In this document: in pieces, positions 47,641 to 60,144 of the stretch
How the letters are laid out: each line of letters starts with the position of its first letter
Numbering within the stretch: the first letter of the stretch is position 1
Assembly: GCA_963169105.1 (NCBI GenBank)
Contig: OY720636.1
Span: 133,271,233-133,335,232 of the forward strand
From: Ceriagrion tenellum
Lineage: Eukaryota > Arthropoda > Insecta > Odonata > Coenagrionidae
DNA length: 64,000 bases
Reading direction: 5' to 3'
Translations under genes and position numbers: made by a program
The notes under the pieces: model-generated
Database searches by the model: none
Seen by the model: only the letters and a program-made list of their open reading frames with translations
What the model was told of the DNA's origin: nothing

Positions 47641-48105
47641 CGATCGCGTGGGTGGCGAAGGGTGTTCCGTGGAAAATGCGATGGGAAGACGCTGGAGAGT
47701 GAATGTTCATAGGGGAAGTACTCTCCATTGGGAGCCGAGTGGAGCAACCGCAGTGGCCCAATCACCTCCGCGGTCTATTCCCGAACGAGATTTATACGAG
47801 CAGTGCAGAGCGAGAGAGGCTGTGGTGGGGGAAGAGTCGAAATAGGCTCGTTGGGGGAGGTAATAGGGTCTTCTTGGGAGTAATATCGACTTGGCAAGCC
47901 TACTATCTCCAACTGACAGTCCCATCAATTTGTCATCCATTTGGGTTACTTCGGTGCTGCACTTGCTGGGGATCCACGTCTCGCCTTTGCTATCACTTGC
48001 ATGTATTTTGAGCAACGAATGGATTCTTTGAACTAAATATCCCGCTACACGCATTTTCGGAGTAGTTTGCACGAAGAGGCAGATGGACATGGATTGAAAA
48101 CTCAC
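47641..48105 (-). other. Moderate-GC patch with a 132-codon open frame
   Basis: The minus strand is open from 48,105 to 47,707. The translation is varied and free of low complexity, for example MRVAGYLVQRIHSLLKIH and KCSTEVTQMDDKLMGLSV. This is more coding-like than the island frames, but no domain is recognised and the ATG and stop have no supporting signals. The plus strand is open too (47,703-48,011). It may be an unrecognised gene, an old mobile-element piece, or chance. Confidence 0.22.
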
Positions 48106-51100
48106 TCTTTACTGTGAAAAGGAGTGTGTTTAACGGCTTTCTCTATTCTTGGCATATAGGAAGTGTAGATACGTCCCTTTTTCTAATTTCTCCATAAAGA
48201 CAGCTCACTTTGATTAAAATAATAAAATTCGTTATTCTTGCTGTGGTATTATTCAATTTATAAAGGTAATTACTCCCTCATTTTGCAAATTTTCTTATGT
48301 TGTCTATTGGTATAATTTTCTTTTCTAATTTTGCCTTTGCAGTTTATGCTAATGTTTATCAGGCCCTTGCCTTTTTCGCATTTTACTATTCAAATATGAC
48401 TATGAGAATTGTCTAGTGTGGTTTTAATTATTATTGGAGAGCATCGAAAGTGATATATTTGAAGCTGTTTTTATTTCGATGCCGCAGTGTGACCATTCAA
48501 TTATCAGACAAATATGCCTATTTTTTATGAGTGATATTAATGTGAAATTTTGAGTCATAGTTTTTTAAGGCTGAGTGCGAAATATTGGTAATACTGCAAA
48601 GGTCATCGTTTCAATATATGCGCTATGCATTATTAACGCACCTTCCTTTATAAATTGTCACCATGTTTTAGCCATTGCAATTTCGTTTGTTCAATCACCA
48701 TGTTTTAGTCATGCAAGTATTTTAGTCATTGCATTTTATTTCGCTAGCGTCTACATACTTTCGCTCATTTATACATTCCCAGTGAACGTTTGTGCTAGAT
48801 GCGAATGCATTTTTTCCATTGATATAGATAATGGATGTTCACCAGCATTTCATAGAATTTGAAGACCAATTATTATCAGCCTTAAGCGAAAACAGTTGTG
48901 ATCTTCTTGTTGGCAATAAGCAATGAATATAAAATGGGGTCAGTGTTATCTTTTAATCAGCTCTCGCAGAGCGTGAACAGTTCAAAATTGGCATTCCGCT
49001 GGGTGAAGTCTTCTCCGATCTAAATTTTTTTTCGTCCTGGTTAGGTTAAATATATTGGCACTCTAAGAAAAACTGTAAAATTTAACCACAAGCTGATCTA
49101 TAAACTTTATAGTGAAAAATTCCACCCGTTGCTGCGGCAACATCCTGACTTTAGTTCAGCTGGGATTTTCCTCACATTGTTGTATTGACGTATAAAATAT
49201 TTTAAATTGAATTATGTAATACCAAGACGTAAATTATTTGATGATTTTTATTTCAAATTTTTGTCACATAAACCATAAATAGGTTTCACAAAACCTGAAA
49301 AGTTGGTTAATTGGATACTGATTATTGTGGAAATCCTCCTTTTAAAAATTTTATCCTCCATATTGGTTGCTAGCTATTAACTTATATGTATTTTATCACT
49401 CCACTTCGAATCTCAGCATTGTTTGATAGTGATTTTAGTGGAAAAAGTATGCTTGGTAATATTCACCGATTTTCTTTTGTCCTAGTTAATGGGACCGCAA
49501 GAGAATGAGTGAATTCTCATCATATAGTCACTCACCCGCTGAGAGTGATATTTCTGCCTGTCAGCATTTTATATTTCCTTGGTCCTCGACGTGCGTTTGA
49601 GCCATGGAAGTAGATGGAGAGGGCACTCCCTGTGGAAGCCGACGCTTGAAGCTCTAACTACAAGGTGTGGCCAGTCCGTCTTTGTTCTCCCTTTCTGCCC
49701 TAACACTCACGGGCGGTCACACTGATCTTGCAATTTTATGGTTTTACATCAATAACTTGCATGAAATCAACATCCAATTACTTTTCAAGGTGCATTATTC
49801 ACATACATTTCTTATTTTTAGAAATTAATACTTATCCGTTTTCTCAGCAGCCGAAACGTAGTAAAATCGAACAGATTATATAACTCTCTGTAAATTATAT
49901 ATATACATGTATATTTCAAGAGTTGCCTACTTTATATATTAGATGTCGATATTTGGCCAATATATATCGTAACATCTGCACTCATCCATGATATCCAAAG
50001 GCAAGCAATGGTAGAACAAGGAGAAGAAATATGGTGGATATATCGGTTTTCAGGTCACAGTTTAATGACATCATGCCTCCTCCACCCACCTCAATAGTCA
50101 TAGCCGATACAAAATAATTTTTCTGTTTACCTAATACATTGCCATTTTTTTACTGTCCTGAAACTTAAATTAAAAGAAGAAAACTACTTAGCTATCCGCT
50201 AGTGCATTGTAATGGGAGAACGAAAAATATCACTGATGTTGCCAAACTTTTTGAGTTCGTTAAGTGGTTAAACTGTTTATTATCTTCCACTCCTGTGATC
50301 AATTGGTGGTTTTTGCAACGGTGTAATGAATTTAATATTCGCTTTCAAATCTTTGTTTCTGTCAAACGTTTGCCCAAGGGTCCCTAGAATAATTTACGGG
50401 GTCATAGCCATCTGTCACTCTATTCAAAGAAGCGTTACTAATGAGTACTCTCAAAGACGCTGAAACTTTCTTTCTCTCATTACTCACAAGGATGAAATTG
50501 TGACTGATGAATTGACTTTATCCTCTTATCATTGATCTCATTGGAGATCCTCTGACCCAATCCTTTTCAAACTTTTAAGACCACCACGCTCACCTACGTT
50601 GTGGAGTCGCCATCATTATTGATTCTTCGGAACCCGTGAGCTATACATCTTTCTTAAGTCAGTCACTCTCTTGAAGATTAGCAGGCTAAAGAAAAATATT
50701 AATTTCATCCTCAAAACTTTCGTACTCTTACCATTTTCCCCCGTCTTTGTTTAATTCTCTTCTATTTACTTTGCCGTCGCCCCCACCGTTCCTGAATTAC
50801 TTTCGCCGAAGTTGAAGCCCATTAAAGAGACACTTTGAGAAAGTTGTTTTTACTGAAATCCAAATATTTTCTTAGTTAAAAGAGTTTCATTCCTTTCGAT
50901 GTTGACTGAAGTGAGAAGCAATCCTTGCAGAAGTGTAAGTTATTTGACCCGCGGTTTCTCTGGGTGGATATTTATTCTTCTGTGCCAAAACAAAGAAAGT
51001 GCCGTTTCCAAGAAGTCGTCTGCGAAGAAATAGAGGGGGGGCAATATTACTTAAGGTGTCCATTAGTTTCTAGAGAATGTTACGCTCCGAGCGAGAAAAG

Positions 51101-53283
51101 AATATAAATTAACTTATTATAAAGGGCCTGGCTTATGTTTCTCTTTGACAGTATGTCAGTATTCAACGAATGTACAGATTTTTTTTAAATTAGGAAACTG
51201 GTAACTAAATTACTTGCAAATTAAAACGTATCTGATGTAATGCAGATCTCTTTTTCCTCAGCGCAATCATCAGGTTTTACTAATACCAATAATTGACCAA
51301 GTTCTGTTACACAATGCAATACTTTAAATGTGAAGCATTATAAAGTATACTAACTTTTACGGATCTTATAATGGTGCGGATGTATGTCTTCAATGAGAAA
51401 TCAAACTGTGAGGCGACGCAAGTACGCGTGAAAAAGGATGTTAAATATACATGAACAGGAGGAAAAGCAGAAAATAAAGAAAGAAAAAAAATAGTTCGTG
51501 AGGTTAGTGGGAGGTATCTATGGAAGGATTAGTGTTTATTCCACAGTTTGTTATTATCCTGAACGATGCGTGGGGTATTTACCTATGTTTTTGATATTGA
51601 AAATCTTTCATTTCACTTCTATCTGTCCTCATCACGAAATAATTGGATATGATTATAACCTCGAAGTTCACCTGCTCATGATGTCAATGGTATTTTTCCA
51701 TTAACTTTTGTGTGACCGATTCAACTTCTGAAGCGATTGCCCATGGTTGTATGCTTATTATTTATTCATTTATGTTTAGGTTATCTGTTTTATTCATGCC
51801 ATGCACTGGTGCTTAGCACGCATCAGCCTGTAAATTGGACTTGTAATATAAGGGTATACTGTGTAAAATATTTATCTATGCGATGTATTCCCCATTTTAG
51901 TTCTTAACAACTGTAATGTATAAGTTAGACTTGGATTTTTGGCATATATTGATCATTATGACAGAAAAAGCTTAAAAGAAGCAATGATTTAAATAATCGA
52001 GGAAAAAATAAATCTGTAATCTGGAATCCGATTGAGCATCAACCTTGCTAGAATCCTTGCCAGGGATTTTACGACACCACCACTTTTTTCACCGCTCTCG
52101 CACCTTTGGCTATAAAATGACTCCTAAAAAATGTTTAATAGATGCTTAGGCGTGAAGCTTCTCTTTTAGGTACTTAAGGTTCATAGAGGCAGAGAAATCA
52201 TTTTTCTATCTGCAATTCTTGTAATTCACTAATGGCTAGAACTGTACCATAATGGCAGCGGCAAAAAAATTGGTACCTGATGATGTCACCGCTGTGCCGA
52301 AATATGATTTATCAGGAAAATGAATCTGTGGAAGGAAAAAAAAGTTACTTTTTCATTTAAGAAATTCAAATTCCACATAGTTGAGCCTCAAACCATGGAA
52401 CGTAAAAAACTTGCAGTTTACAACTAATAAAAGTTTATCACTTATAGTTCTGTTGTATTTTGCACCATTGGTGAACCGAAAACACTTTTAGACTTAACGA
52501 GCAAACACTTCAGGACTTACTCGCAACAATGACTTTGAAATTTTTGTAAGTCTTTACGCCCGAAAATTGGGTCAAATGACTTTCTAGCGGTGTTTAGATA
52601 AACTTGACAAAACAGAAGTTGAGTCGCTGGGATATGTACGGATCGTAGCAAGTTTTGTTAAGTTCCCCTATGTACATACATCAAGTAATATGAATTAACA
52701 TAAAAACTTAACTGGAAGAGATGATAAGAGGGGAAAGGATGCTGAAGACCGCAATTGGGGGAGGACGTTAATTAAGCGGAGACTGGGAAGAAAGATACGT
52801 TCAATTGACAGGATGAAGAAACAGTTGTAACAGTGTCCACAGTGTTAATATTTTTTGCCATTTTAATTTAATTCTTCCTCTTTTTAAGAGTCTTCTAGGT
52901 TTTTTAATACAATTCTCCAGTTACTGTAAAAATTTATGAGCTAAATGGTTGGAATGATGAGAAGTAGGAAGCATGCAATGTTTAGGAATAGAGTTTTGAG
53001 ACTAAAACCAATTTTTACCATAGTCATTTTTATGCGATATTTATAAAACCTTCAATTTTTTAGGCGTTTTCGGCGTTAGGGGTGATAAAATGAGTTGAAG
53101 ACTTACGAATGCTTACATTGTCAATTACTGAGGATTTCAGTTCCATTAATGTGTATCTTTGCTCCAATTATATTACAAAATTTACGTCTTCCTTTTAACA
53201 TCTGAGAAGATAGTTTCTCTTATAGTTATGGAGCAATATCTCGTTCAAACCACTTGGACTGATGTATCATTCTATAAATTCCC
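48106..53283. other. Long AT-rich stretch, nothing firm
   Basis: Over 5 kb with only short chance frames. A strong acceptor at 51,259 has no donor. A GTAAGT at about 50,935 has no acceptor. G/A-rich sequence at 52,715-52,800 shows no motif. Intron or intergenic DNA. Confidence 0.5.
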
Positions 53284-54190
53284 GTGAAAAGGACGCCATT
53301 GGTAATACATTATAGGTTTATATTTGGCACATCCGCGACCTCCTTTTTTGAAGGACAGCACCTGAGTTCTCCTTGTTCATTGAGCACCTACCGCTCCCAC
53401 CCACTTTTGATTGACGTGCGCTTCTACCCTCCGATCCTCACCTACTCGTTAACTTGGCGGAGTTTTCTTCTTTCCCCACCCTAGTGTGCTTCCAGTCAAC
53501 GGCCACCGTTCGCCTCAGGTGAGGGGATGGGGTTGTAGTCGCGTGGTGCGAAGTTACCTGCCTGTCCCCTCGCACCTGCTCGCTTACGCACGGCCGTGCG
53601 TGGGTGATCTCTCCGCCGACGAAAAGGGGCGAGCCTCGTTCCCTTTTCCCTACTGCCGCCCCCCCTCCACCCTGACGCCCCTCCCCCACGGGACGAAACG
53701 CACGCCCTCCCATCGCATCGCGCGCCCCATCTCCGCACCACCTCGCTCGTTTCGGCGCCGGAAATTCCCCGCACGACGACGCCACCCTCCCGTTCCCTGT
53801 CTCTCCCACTGCTACTCCACGGCACTCTCGCTCTGCCGTGCCTCCTCCTTTCTCTGGACTACCGTGCATTTTTCATGAGGGAGGAGAACGGAGGGGGGAG
53901 ACTGGGACAGGAAGAAAGATGCGGGTAGGGGCGTAGGAGTGTGAGTGGGCGGAAGGATGGTGGTGGGTTGAAGAGGGCGTGAGTGGGTGTTGGCGGGGGA
54001 GGTGAGGTGGTGGTAGCTGACTCCTCCAAGAGTAGAGAGAGTAGGTAGGTAGATGGAAAAATGTAGGGGAAATAGTAGTTTCGACTAGGGAGAGACTTAA
54101 ATGACGCCAGAAAAGAGGAGTATAAGGAGAGGAGGGAAAAGACAGACGCAAGAGGGAGGTTTATCTTGCCTCCTAGGATGGAGTCCTCTT
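53284..54190. other. GC-rich island with pyrimidine-to-purine switch
   Basis: The plus strand is C/T-rich and CG-dense from about 53,390 to 53,870, then flips within a few bases (around 53,872-53,880) to G/A-rich until 54,190. Open frames of 92 to 143 codons occur on both strands, with low-complexity translations. On the plus strand a strong acceptor (TTTCCCCACCCTAG, ending 53,484) and a strong donor (CTCAG then GTGAGG, 53,519) bracket 34 bases and might be a small non-coding exon. Confidence 0.5.
54019..54150 (+). repeat. Dispersed direct repeat, copy 1
   Basis: About 130 bases starting GACTCCTCCAAGAGTAGA are repeated 588 bases downstream at high similarity by eye (GTAGGTAGGTAGATGGAAAA, then a GACTAGGGAGAG segment, then ATGACGCCAG and a G/A-rich end). 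This copy lies in the purine-rich half of the island. Confidence 0.85.
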
Positions 54191-54606
54191 CTTTCAATTA
54201 CGGAAAGAATACGTCAGCATGTGAGAAAGCACCACATAATCCAAGCCTTGTATCTCTCAGGAATGGGATTGCTAAGCCTCAATTTAAAGACTTTTAAAAC
54301 GAGTTTTTCTCGCTAATATTTCAGAATGAAAGCCCAATCTCTTTTTCGTTAATTATAACGTCCGTGATAACACGATGGAAAATTTTATAATGGTCTTAGA
54401 GACCGGGTTTATGATTTCATGTGCCTGTAGCCACCTTACATTGACTACGCTACCGAATCATAGCCAAATACATTGCAATTGTAACGCAACGTCCACGACT
54501 ATGTCCAAATATTTACCCTCTTATCGTATTTATCCGAGATCTCTTCGAACGGACTAATCCTCAGAAGTCTTATGTTAATAAGTTCGTAGGATGTTACATT
54601 TCAAGT
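54191..54606. other. Spacer between the two repeat copies
   Basis: AT-mixed sequence of about 420 bases with no supported feature and no resemblance to either flank. Confidence 0.4.
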
Positions 54607-54738
54607 GACTCCTCCAAGAGTAGAAAGAGTAGGTAGGTAGATGGAAAAATGTAGGAGAAGTGGTAGTTTTGACTAGGGAGAGGACTGAAATGACGCCAGA
54701 TGGGGGAATGTAAAGAAGGGAGAGAAAGGACAGACGTG
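54607..54738 (+). repeat. Dispersed direct repeat, copy 2
   Basis: The second copy of the segment at 54,019-54,150, with scattered single-base differences and a small insertion. Its flanks are AT-rich, unlike copy 1, so the unit was duplicated or inserted on its own. No protein or RNA fold was recognised in it. Confidence 0.85.
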
Positions 54739-55480
54739 AAAGTGAAATGACCTTGTTAAATGTTTACTTAATTTCGAGTATTTACGTAATGATTGGGCAC
54801 TGGTAATTCATCGATTTTGAGATAATAGTCTTGCCATTAATGAAGACTATACCTCAGGCTTTCTTAGATTTGATATGGGTTGCATCACATGGTATTGCTC
54901 ATATTACAATTATTGTGATCCTTTGCATTTGTGGTAAAAACTTGTGCTCCATTTATCGTTGTAGTATACCATAGACTCAGCCATTAATTTTATGGTGACC
55001 AGATTATTATAGCCTCTGCAGTGCTAGAATCTGAGAAAAGCAAAAATTACAATAATACCTACCCTGTCTTGCAATATAAGTATCTAGTAGATATCTACCC
55101 AGCTACCTTGGCCATGATAGCTTAAAGCCAACCAAAGTAATCGAAATTTTATTTTCTTCAGCACTTCTCATCAACAATTTTAAACTCGTGTCAAAAAACA
55201 GCTACAATTGGTTCCATCTTTTGGGCAATAAAAAATCAAATAAAGTAATACTTTACACATAATGTCTATACGTGAGCCAATCAATTTTTCTCCAGGGTAA
55301 ATTTTACCACTGAAATGATTAAGTCACGATCAACAAGTAAGATATAAGGGGATTAAATTATTACGTCTTATTGCTCGTTACTGATTTGATTACTGCAAAA
55401 GATGCCTTTATTAACACCCTCCATCAAACGAACTTCATGCTTAAATGTTTTGAAACCGATATGTAAATACGAATTTGGAT
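54739..55480. other. AT-rich spacer, nothing seen
   Basis: No supported feature. Confidence 0.45.
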
Positions 55481-56500
55481 AGCATTGAAGCAAGGTGTCC
55501 GTGTTTGGCGCAAAAAGAAGGTAGGAGGAAAGAGGGAGCCTTAGGTGGTATTTGGGAAGCGGATCCTACTTTCTCTCTTACGGGGAAAAATAAGAGGGAA
55601 AGAACACCCTGGAGAAGGAATTGGGGAGGCAGTGTTGTTGTTTCCACGGAAGAGAGAGAAAGTAGGCACGACAAGTGCCCATGTTAGAAACAATAGGAGA
55701 AGGAATAGCGGAAAAGAAGGGCTACTTGGAGATTCCTCGTCCACTTCCTCGACGACCCTCGCAGACCCTTCTCTGTACTGTTACGCCTTTTCCTCGCCAC
55801 ACCCATGCACCCCTATCTTCCCACCGCCCTCTTCTCTCGATACCACTCCCTCTTCTCCATCCACTCGTACCTTTCCCTCGAATAAGCACCACCCAAAGCA
55901 CCGGGGACTGCAGAATTTTAAATCCTTACGGGAAGGGCGACGGGGAACGACGAGAGAAGAGAAAGACTTTGGTATAAGGGTTAAGAACGGACATAGGGGT
56001 GGAGAAAGCAGGGGAAAGGAGAAGGCGAAGGGTTAGTGGGAAGGAGAGAGAGATAGTCTCGGGAGAGTGAAAGACGGCTGAAAGAAAAGGGGCGTAGAGA
56101 GAAAGAGAGAGGGACAGTGAGGACTTATCCGAGTCTTTGAGAATCGACAAAAAGAAGGGACGGGGATGAGGGAAGAGAGAAGGAATAAGACAAAATGGGA
56201 TGTGAGAGAGGCAGAGGGAAATGTTGAGGGGAAGGGGGAAAGGAGCGTAATAATGTTTCTCCTCTCTGCCTCGTTTTTTCCGCGCCATTTTTTTCCTTAT
56301 TATTCCGGTAAGAGTCTGAATCAAGTGTTTCGTCCGTTATTTAATAAATGCAAATGAGGAAGATGAAGGCAAGGAGGAGAAGGAAAGGAGAGATAGGGTG
56401 TATATAAGGGAGATTAAGGCCCATCCTTCCTCCTCCATCCACGCCCCCGCCTTCACCCTGCCTACTCCCATTTCTTCCCTCGTTTGCATTATATCTCCCA
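55481..56500. other. Island of alternating purine and pyrimidine blocks
   Basis: The plus strand is G/A-rich (55,485-55,720), C/T-rich (55,730-55,890), G/A-rich again (55,920-56,400) and C/T-rich (56,415-56,490). Overlapping frames of up to 163 codons follow the composition and show no domains. A TATA-like sequence sits at the last switch. Confidence 0.5.
56401..56435 (+). promoter_or_regulatory. Candidate TATA-type core promoter
   Basis: TATATAAG at 56,401-56,408 is preceded by a G/A-rich stretch and followed about 25 to 30 bases later by a pyrimidine-rich start region (CCTTCCTCCTCC). The geometry fits a TATA promoter on the plus strand, but no downstream exon is recognised. Confidence 0.25.
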
Positions 56501-58640
56501 TCTGACGGTTCGCTGGGCCAACTAGTTATATTAGACTCAAGCTCTATCCCTTCACCCTATTTCTTTATTTCTCGCCCAAATTTTCATACTTTCATTTGAC
56601 AATCATGTTATTCAGTTTTTATGAATGTCTGCGCCTGTAATTGGATATTTCTTTCGTTAGAATCGCAAATCAAACGGCCCCCAAGAGTAGTGACGGAGGG
56701 ATAAATAAAGCAAAGCCATTGCAATTTCCTTTTTAGGGGCTTTGGAGATTTCACCTTAAAAAAAAATAACTGTGGCTCTGCGTAGCTTGGTTACTAAAAG
56801 TAATAAAGTCATTAAGAGGTTTCAAGTAGTGAAGTTGTGAGGCTGAAAACTTTTAGGAAGAGCTAGCAGCTCAGAACTCATCTTCTGCTAATTTTTCTCT
56901 GTCCTTTTCTGCTAAGTCTGCTGTTTACGTAGCTCTCCTGTTGTTATTTTAGTAATCCCTTCTCATCTTGTAAAGTTTTTTAATTTGAAAATGTTAAAAT
57001 TTGAGAAGATTTCACTCCCACAAAACAGGTATAGTCTCAGTGTTGTTTATAGTATTATTTTTTTGAAATATATAGCAGAATGTAAACCTGTTTCTACTCT
57101 CAGATTTATTGAAAAGCTATTTGTCGTAAAGCTTCAGTTCTGGTATTAAAAATGGAATATCCGTTAAAATATACCTTAGATTGTGTAACAAAATTATTTC
57201 AATTATAACAAAAATATATTTCAAACGCAGTTATTGGAGTAATTTGCCAAAAAAGATATATTCGAATGATGGTAATGTTCATTCCTGTGATAAGCTGGTG
57301 CTCGGAATAATTTTTCTCCCGGAACCATGGTTAGAAACCTGCTGTGGCTAATTGATAAAACTTTCAGCACTTTGATCACTCTATCTCTTGTTATAAACGG
57401 AACAGTGATTGTTGTTATATAGTAGGTAGTTCAGCTCTCAAATGACACCAATTTGGACCATAGTAAACGGACGAAGACAGGTAGTAGGTACTCAAATGAA
57501 GGCGTCACTCACAGTAATTGAAATTGAGAGTCTGCTGCTAGGTGAATATTGTTCTAGTTCCAAATCACAACTAGTAAACGCATTTAAAACATGCCATTCA
57601 TGGTCTTGGGATTTTAATGCATGAAAATTTTCCCACAGCAATACCCTCATAACAGTCAATTAGAGGCTTTTGCTGTAATTCGATAGAAAAATTTTTTTTC
57701 ATGGTTGATGCCATGAACATAGGGCCGACCACCATTGTCTTTCACCAATATATTTTCTATCACATGCTGTTATTGGCGTACTACAACAGTGACTGTAATA
57801 ACATCTTTCATACAATCTACCAAATAGTCCCCATAATGATAGCAATAAAAAATGGAAATTCATGAGAGATAATCGAAGAATTTTCTCTAGCTAACCAGAA
57901 AATATTGTTTCCCTTAGTGTTATTATAATTATTACAGCCGTCGTTAATATATATTTATCTCTATCGTCTGCATAGGTAGAATGATAAAGATTTTTTATGA
58001 AATCAGTTTGCTATCTTTCTTATTTCAAGCCCCTAAGGTTGGCATTATTTTCGGGTAAATAAATCAAATGTGAGAAGTGCCTTTGAAAGAGAGGAAAGGA
58101 ATAAGTATTAACTCTTCAATCTTTGTCTTACTTTTTGTGTTGGCCTTAATGATTGCGCTGGAAGCGTGTATTCTGCAAAGTACTGCTACTTGTTATAAGT
58201 TATGTATTTTAAGAGTTTTTACATGTTTAGTATACTTTAGAAATGGCATGTTACTTCCCAAAGTAAGCTGAACCATATTTTGCCAATGCAAGACTTTCCT
58301 ATTTTTTTCATCAGTTTTTCTGTAGATTCAATGACGGATGAGGCGTTTAAGTGCCCTATTTATAAAGTACTTTTGCTCAGATGGATTTAGTAGATGATAG
58401 TACAAAATCCTCAATAGTATTATGTTTGAAAACTATCATATTATTCGTTTATGATTTACTTCAAAATCATCCCACAACTCGATCAGTTTTTTCTCAGTAC
58501 GATATAATATATATATAAATTGAAAAATGTTTATGCGTTGAGTCAAACTGGGTTTTCTTAATATTCTATTGCATTTTGTAAACGTCATATGTTAATACAT
58601 TGGTGGGCATAAGCATAAAAAACCAAGTCTCACGATCCCA
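56501..58640. other. AT-rich stretch, nothing firm
   Basis: A strong acceptor at 58,325 leads into a short open frame (SMTDEAFKCPIYK) that meets only a weak donor (GTACTT). Nothing else is supported. Confidence 0.4.
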
Positions 58641-59340
58641 TTGAAATAAAGTGGTAAGAAATGATCTCCATCGTGGATCACGCGGAGAATGCTATGGAAT
58701 AAACCTTTTCTTCTTGCCATTAATCATAAACAATAAAAAGAAAAACACTCCAGAATTTATTTTCCGGGCGGAGTTAACGGCTATCAACTTTGCTGGCACA
58801 CGCAAAAAAAATATAGTGAGGTATCTCCCGCAGAGAGCCTTTGTGCTTCAAATGTCTCTTCTCTCCCGCTCTTCACAATTCGGGTCCCCACTTCACAAGC
58901 GTAAATACAAAGATGAGATTCGAAATCTCGCATTATTCGCCGCTGCCTTTTGTGCGCGCTCCCATTCTGTTCCATTAACAACTACTCTTTATTCCGCAGA
59001 AAGAAAACTCTTTCCTTCCACTTTTCTTCCCCTCCTCTTCCTCTAACTCCTTAGTCTTTAGCATCAATGCTTCCGGCTCATTAATTTGGAATGATCTCTC
59101 AGTGTTATTCTTTGACGTTATTAAATTAACTCCGTTAAAAATGCTCTATTTTCGGCACTCAGAGCCTTCATTTTTGGCCTAAAGGGCATTTTTGCGTCTC
59201 TCGCTACCCGCCGCTCCACATAATTCCATCCTGGTTCAGAAGAAAGCTTTCCCCGGCATCACCTCTAAGAATGCTCTATAGAACTTATCCCGTATTATCT
59301 TAGGTGGCGCTGAAAATCAGAGAATGGTAAGTAGACCCAG
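58641..59340. other. Moderate-GC patch, unresolved
   Basis: A plus-strand frame of 131 codons (58,651-59,046) includes RAELTAINFAGTRKKNIV and ends P/L-rich; the minus strand is partly open too. A 23-nt segment at 59,306-59,328 lies between fair splice sites (TTATCTTAG acceptor, GAATG then GTAAGT). No family recognised, so no gene is called. Confidence 0.25.
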
Positions 59341-60144
59341 GAAGGATTTAGTTAGATGAGCGTTTCATCAGACAGCCTTGTCAAGGACTTCTATGGAGGA
59401 GTCCCTCAAATATATTTGTTCGCTCTACAGGATCGTGTTAAAGTGTGTATGTATCTGTGTTTGGTTGTTTCTCCAAGTGCTTCTCTTAACTCATTTTCGA
59501 TAACCGACTATATCCATGGAGCAGAATCCTCTTCGAATGGCCTTATCATTTAACCTGAATGTCCTCTAAAGCCTCAGTCAGTGACTACGAACTTCGCTGG
59601 ATGCATGCGTGTGTGAACCAGACAGAAATTTCCTATGTTTTCACTGGCCAAAGCATTTAAATGATTCTATTCTACGACTCTGTGAAAGAGTTTTTAAGCT
59701 CCATGGTCATTAAATCGAATCCTCTTGAGTAAGAAAAACTAACCTGATTCCATTAATCTTATCAAAGTTCAGGCTCCAGGTTTACATTTCAATTCGTTTT
59801 AATGCAAAAGGCTTTGGTTAAATATATTTTTTAGTTTTCTTGCGCGAGGTTTAACGGGCGAATGGGATTTTGGTGGACTCTAAAAAGGATGACCTCCGGG
59901 TCTGATCAGCCACGTCTATGTGGATTGACCCGTGGAAAAGATTTTGAGATTTTCACTTGAGAGATAAATGTTTGTTAAAGGAATTCCATAACATTTTAGT
60001 CACAAAAAAATCAATTGAAGATCTGAGTGTAATTTAATTGAGGAAGGTGCGATTCCCATTGGTAATTCCGAAAATCTACTCGAAATAAATTATCTCCCCA
60101 AAGCTCTTCTAATGAACTATTTTCGTAAATTTTCGCAGCTCATG
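59341..60144. other. AT-rich spacer with a small nested hairpin
   Basis: Nothing coding. Around 59,897-59,932 a CGGGTC/GACCCG pair encloses a CCAC/GTGG pair, a minor stem-loop of unknown meaning. Confidence 0.35.

Noticed and set aside
53438..53878. Open frames of 130 to 143 codons on both strands of a CG-rich island
   Set aside because: Both strands are equally open and the translations are low-complexity, which points to base composition.
55545..56036. A 163-codon plus-strand open frame
   Set aside because: It crosses three alternating purine and pyrimidine blocks and changes amino-acid makeup with each, as a composition effect would.
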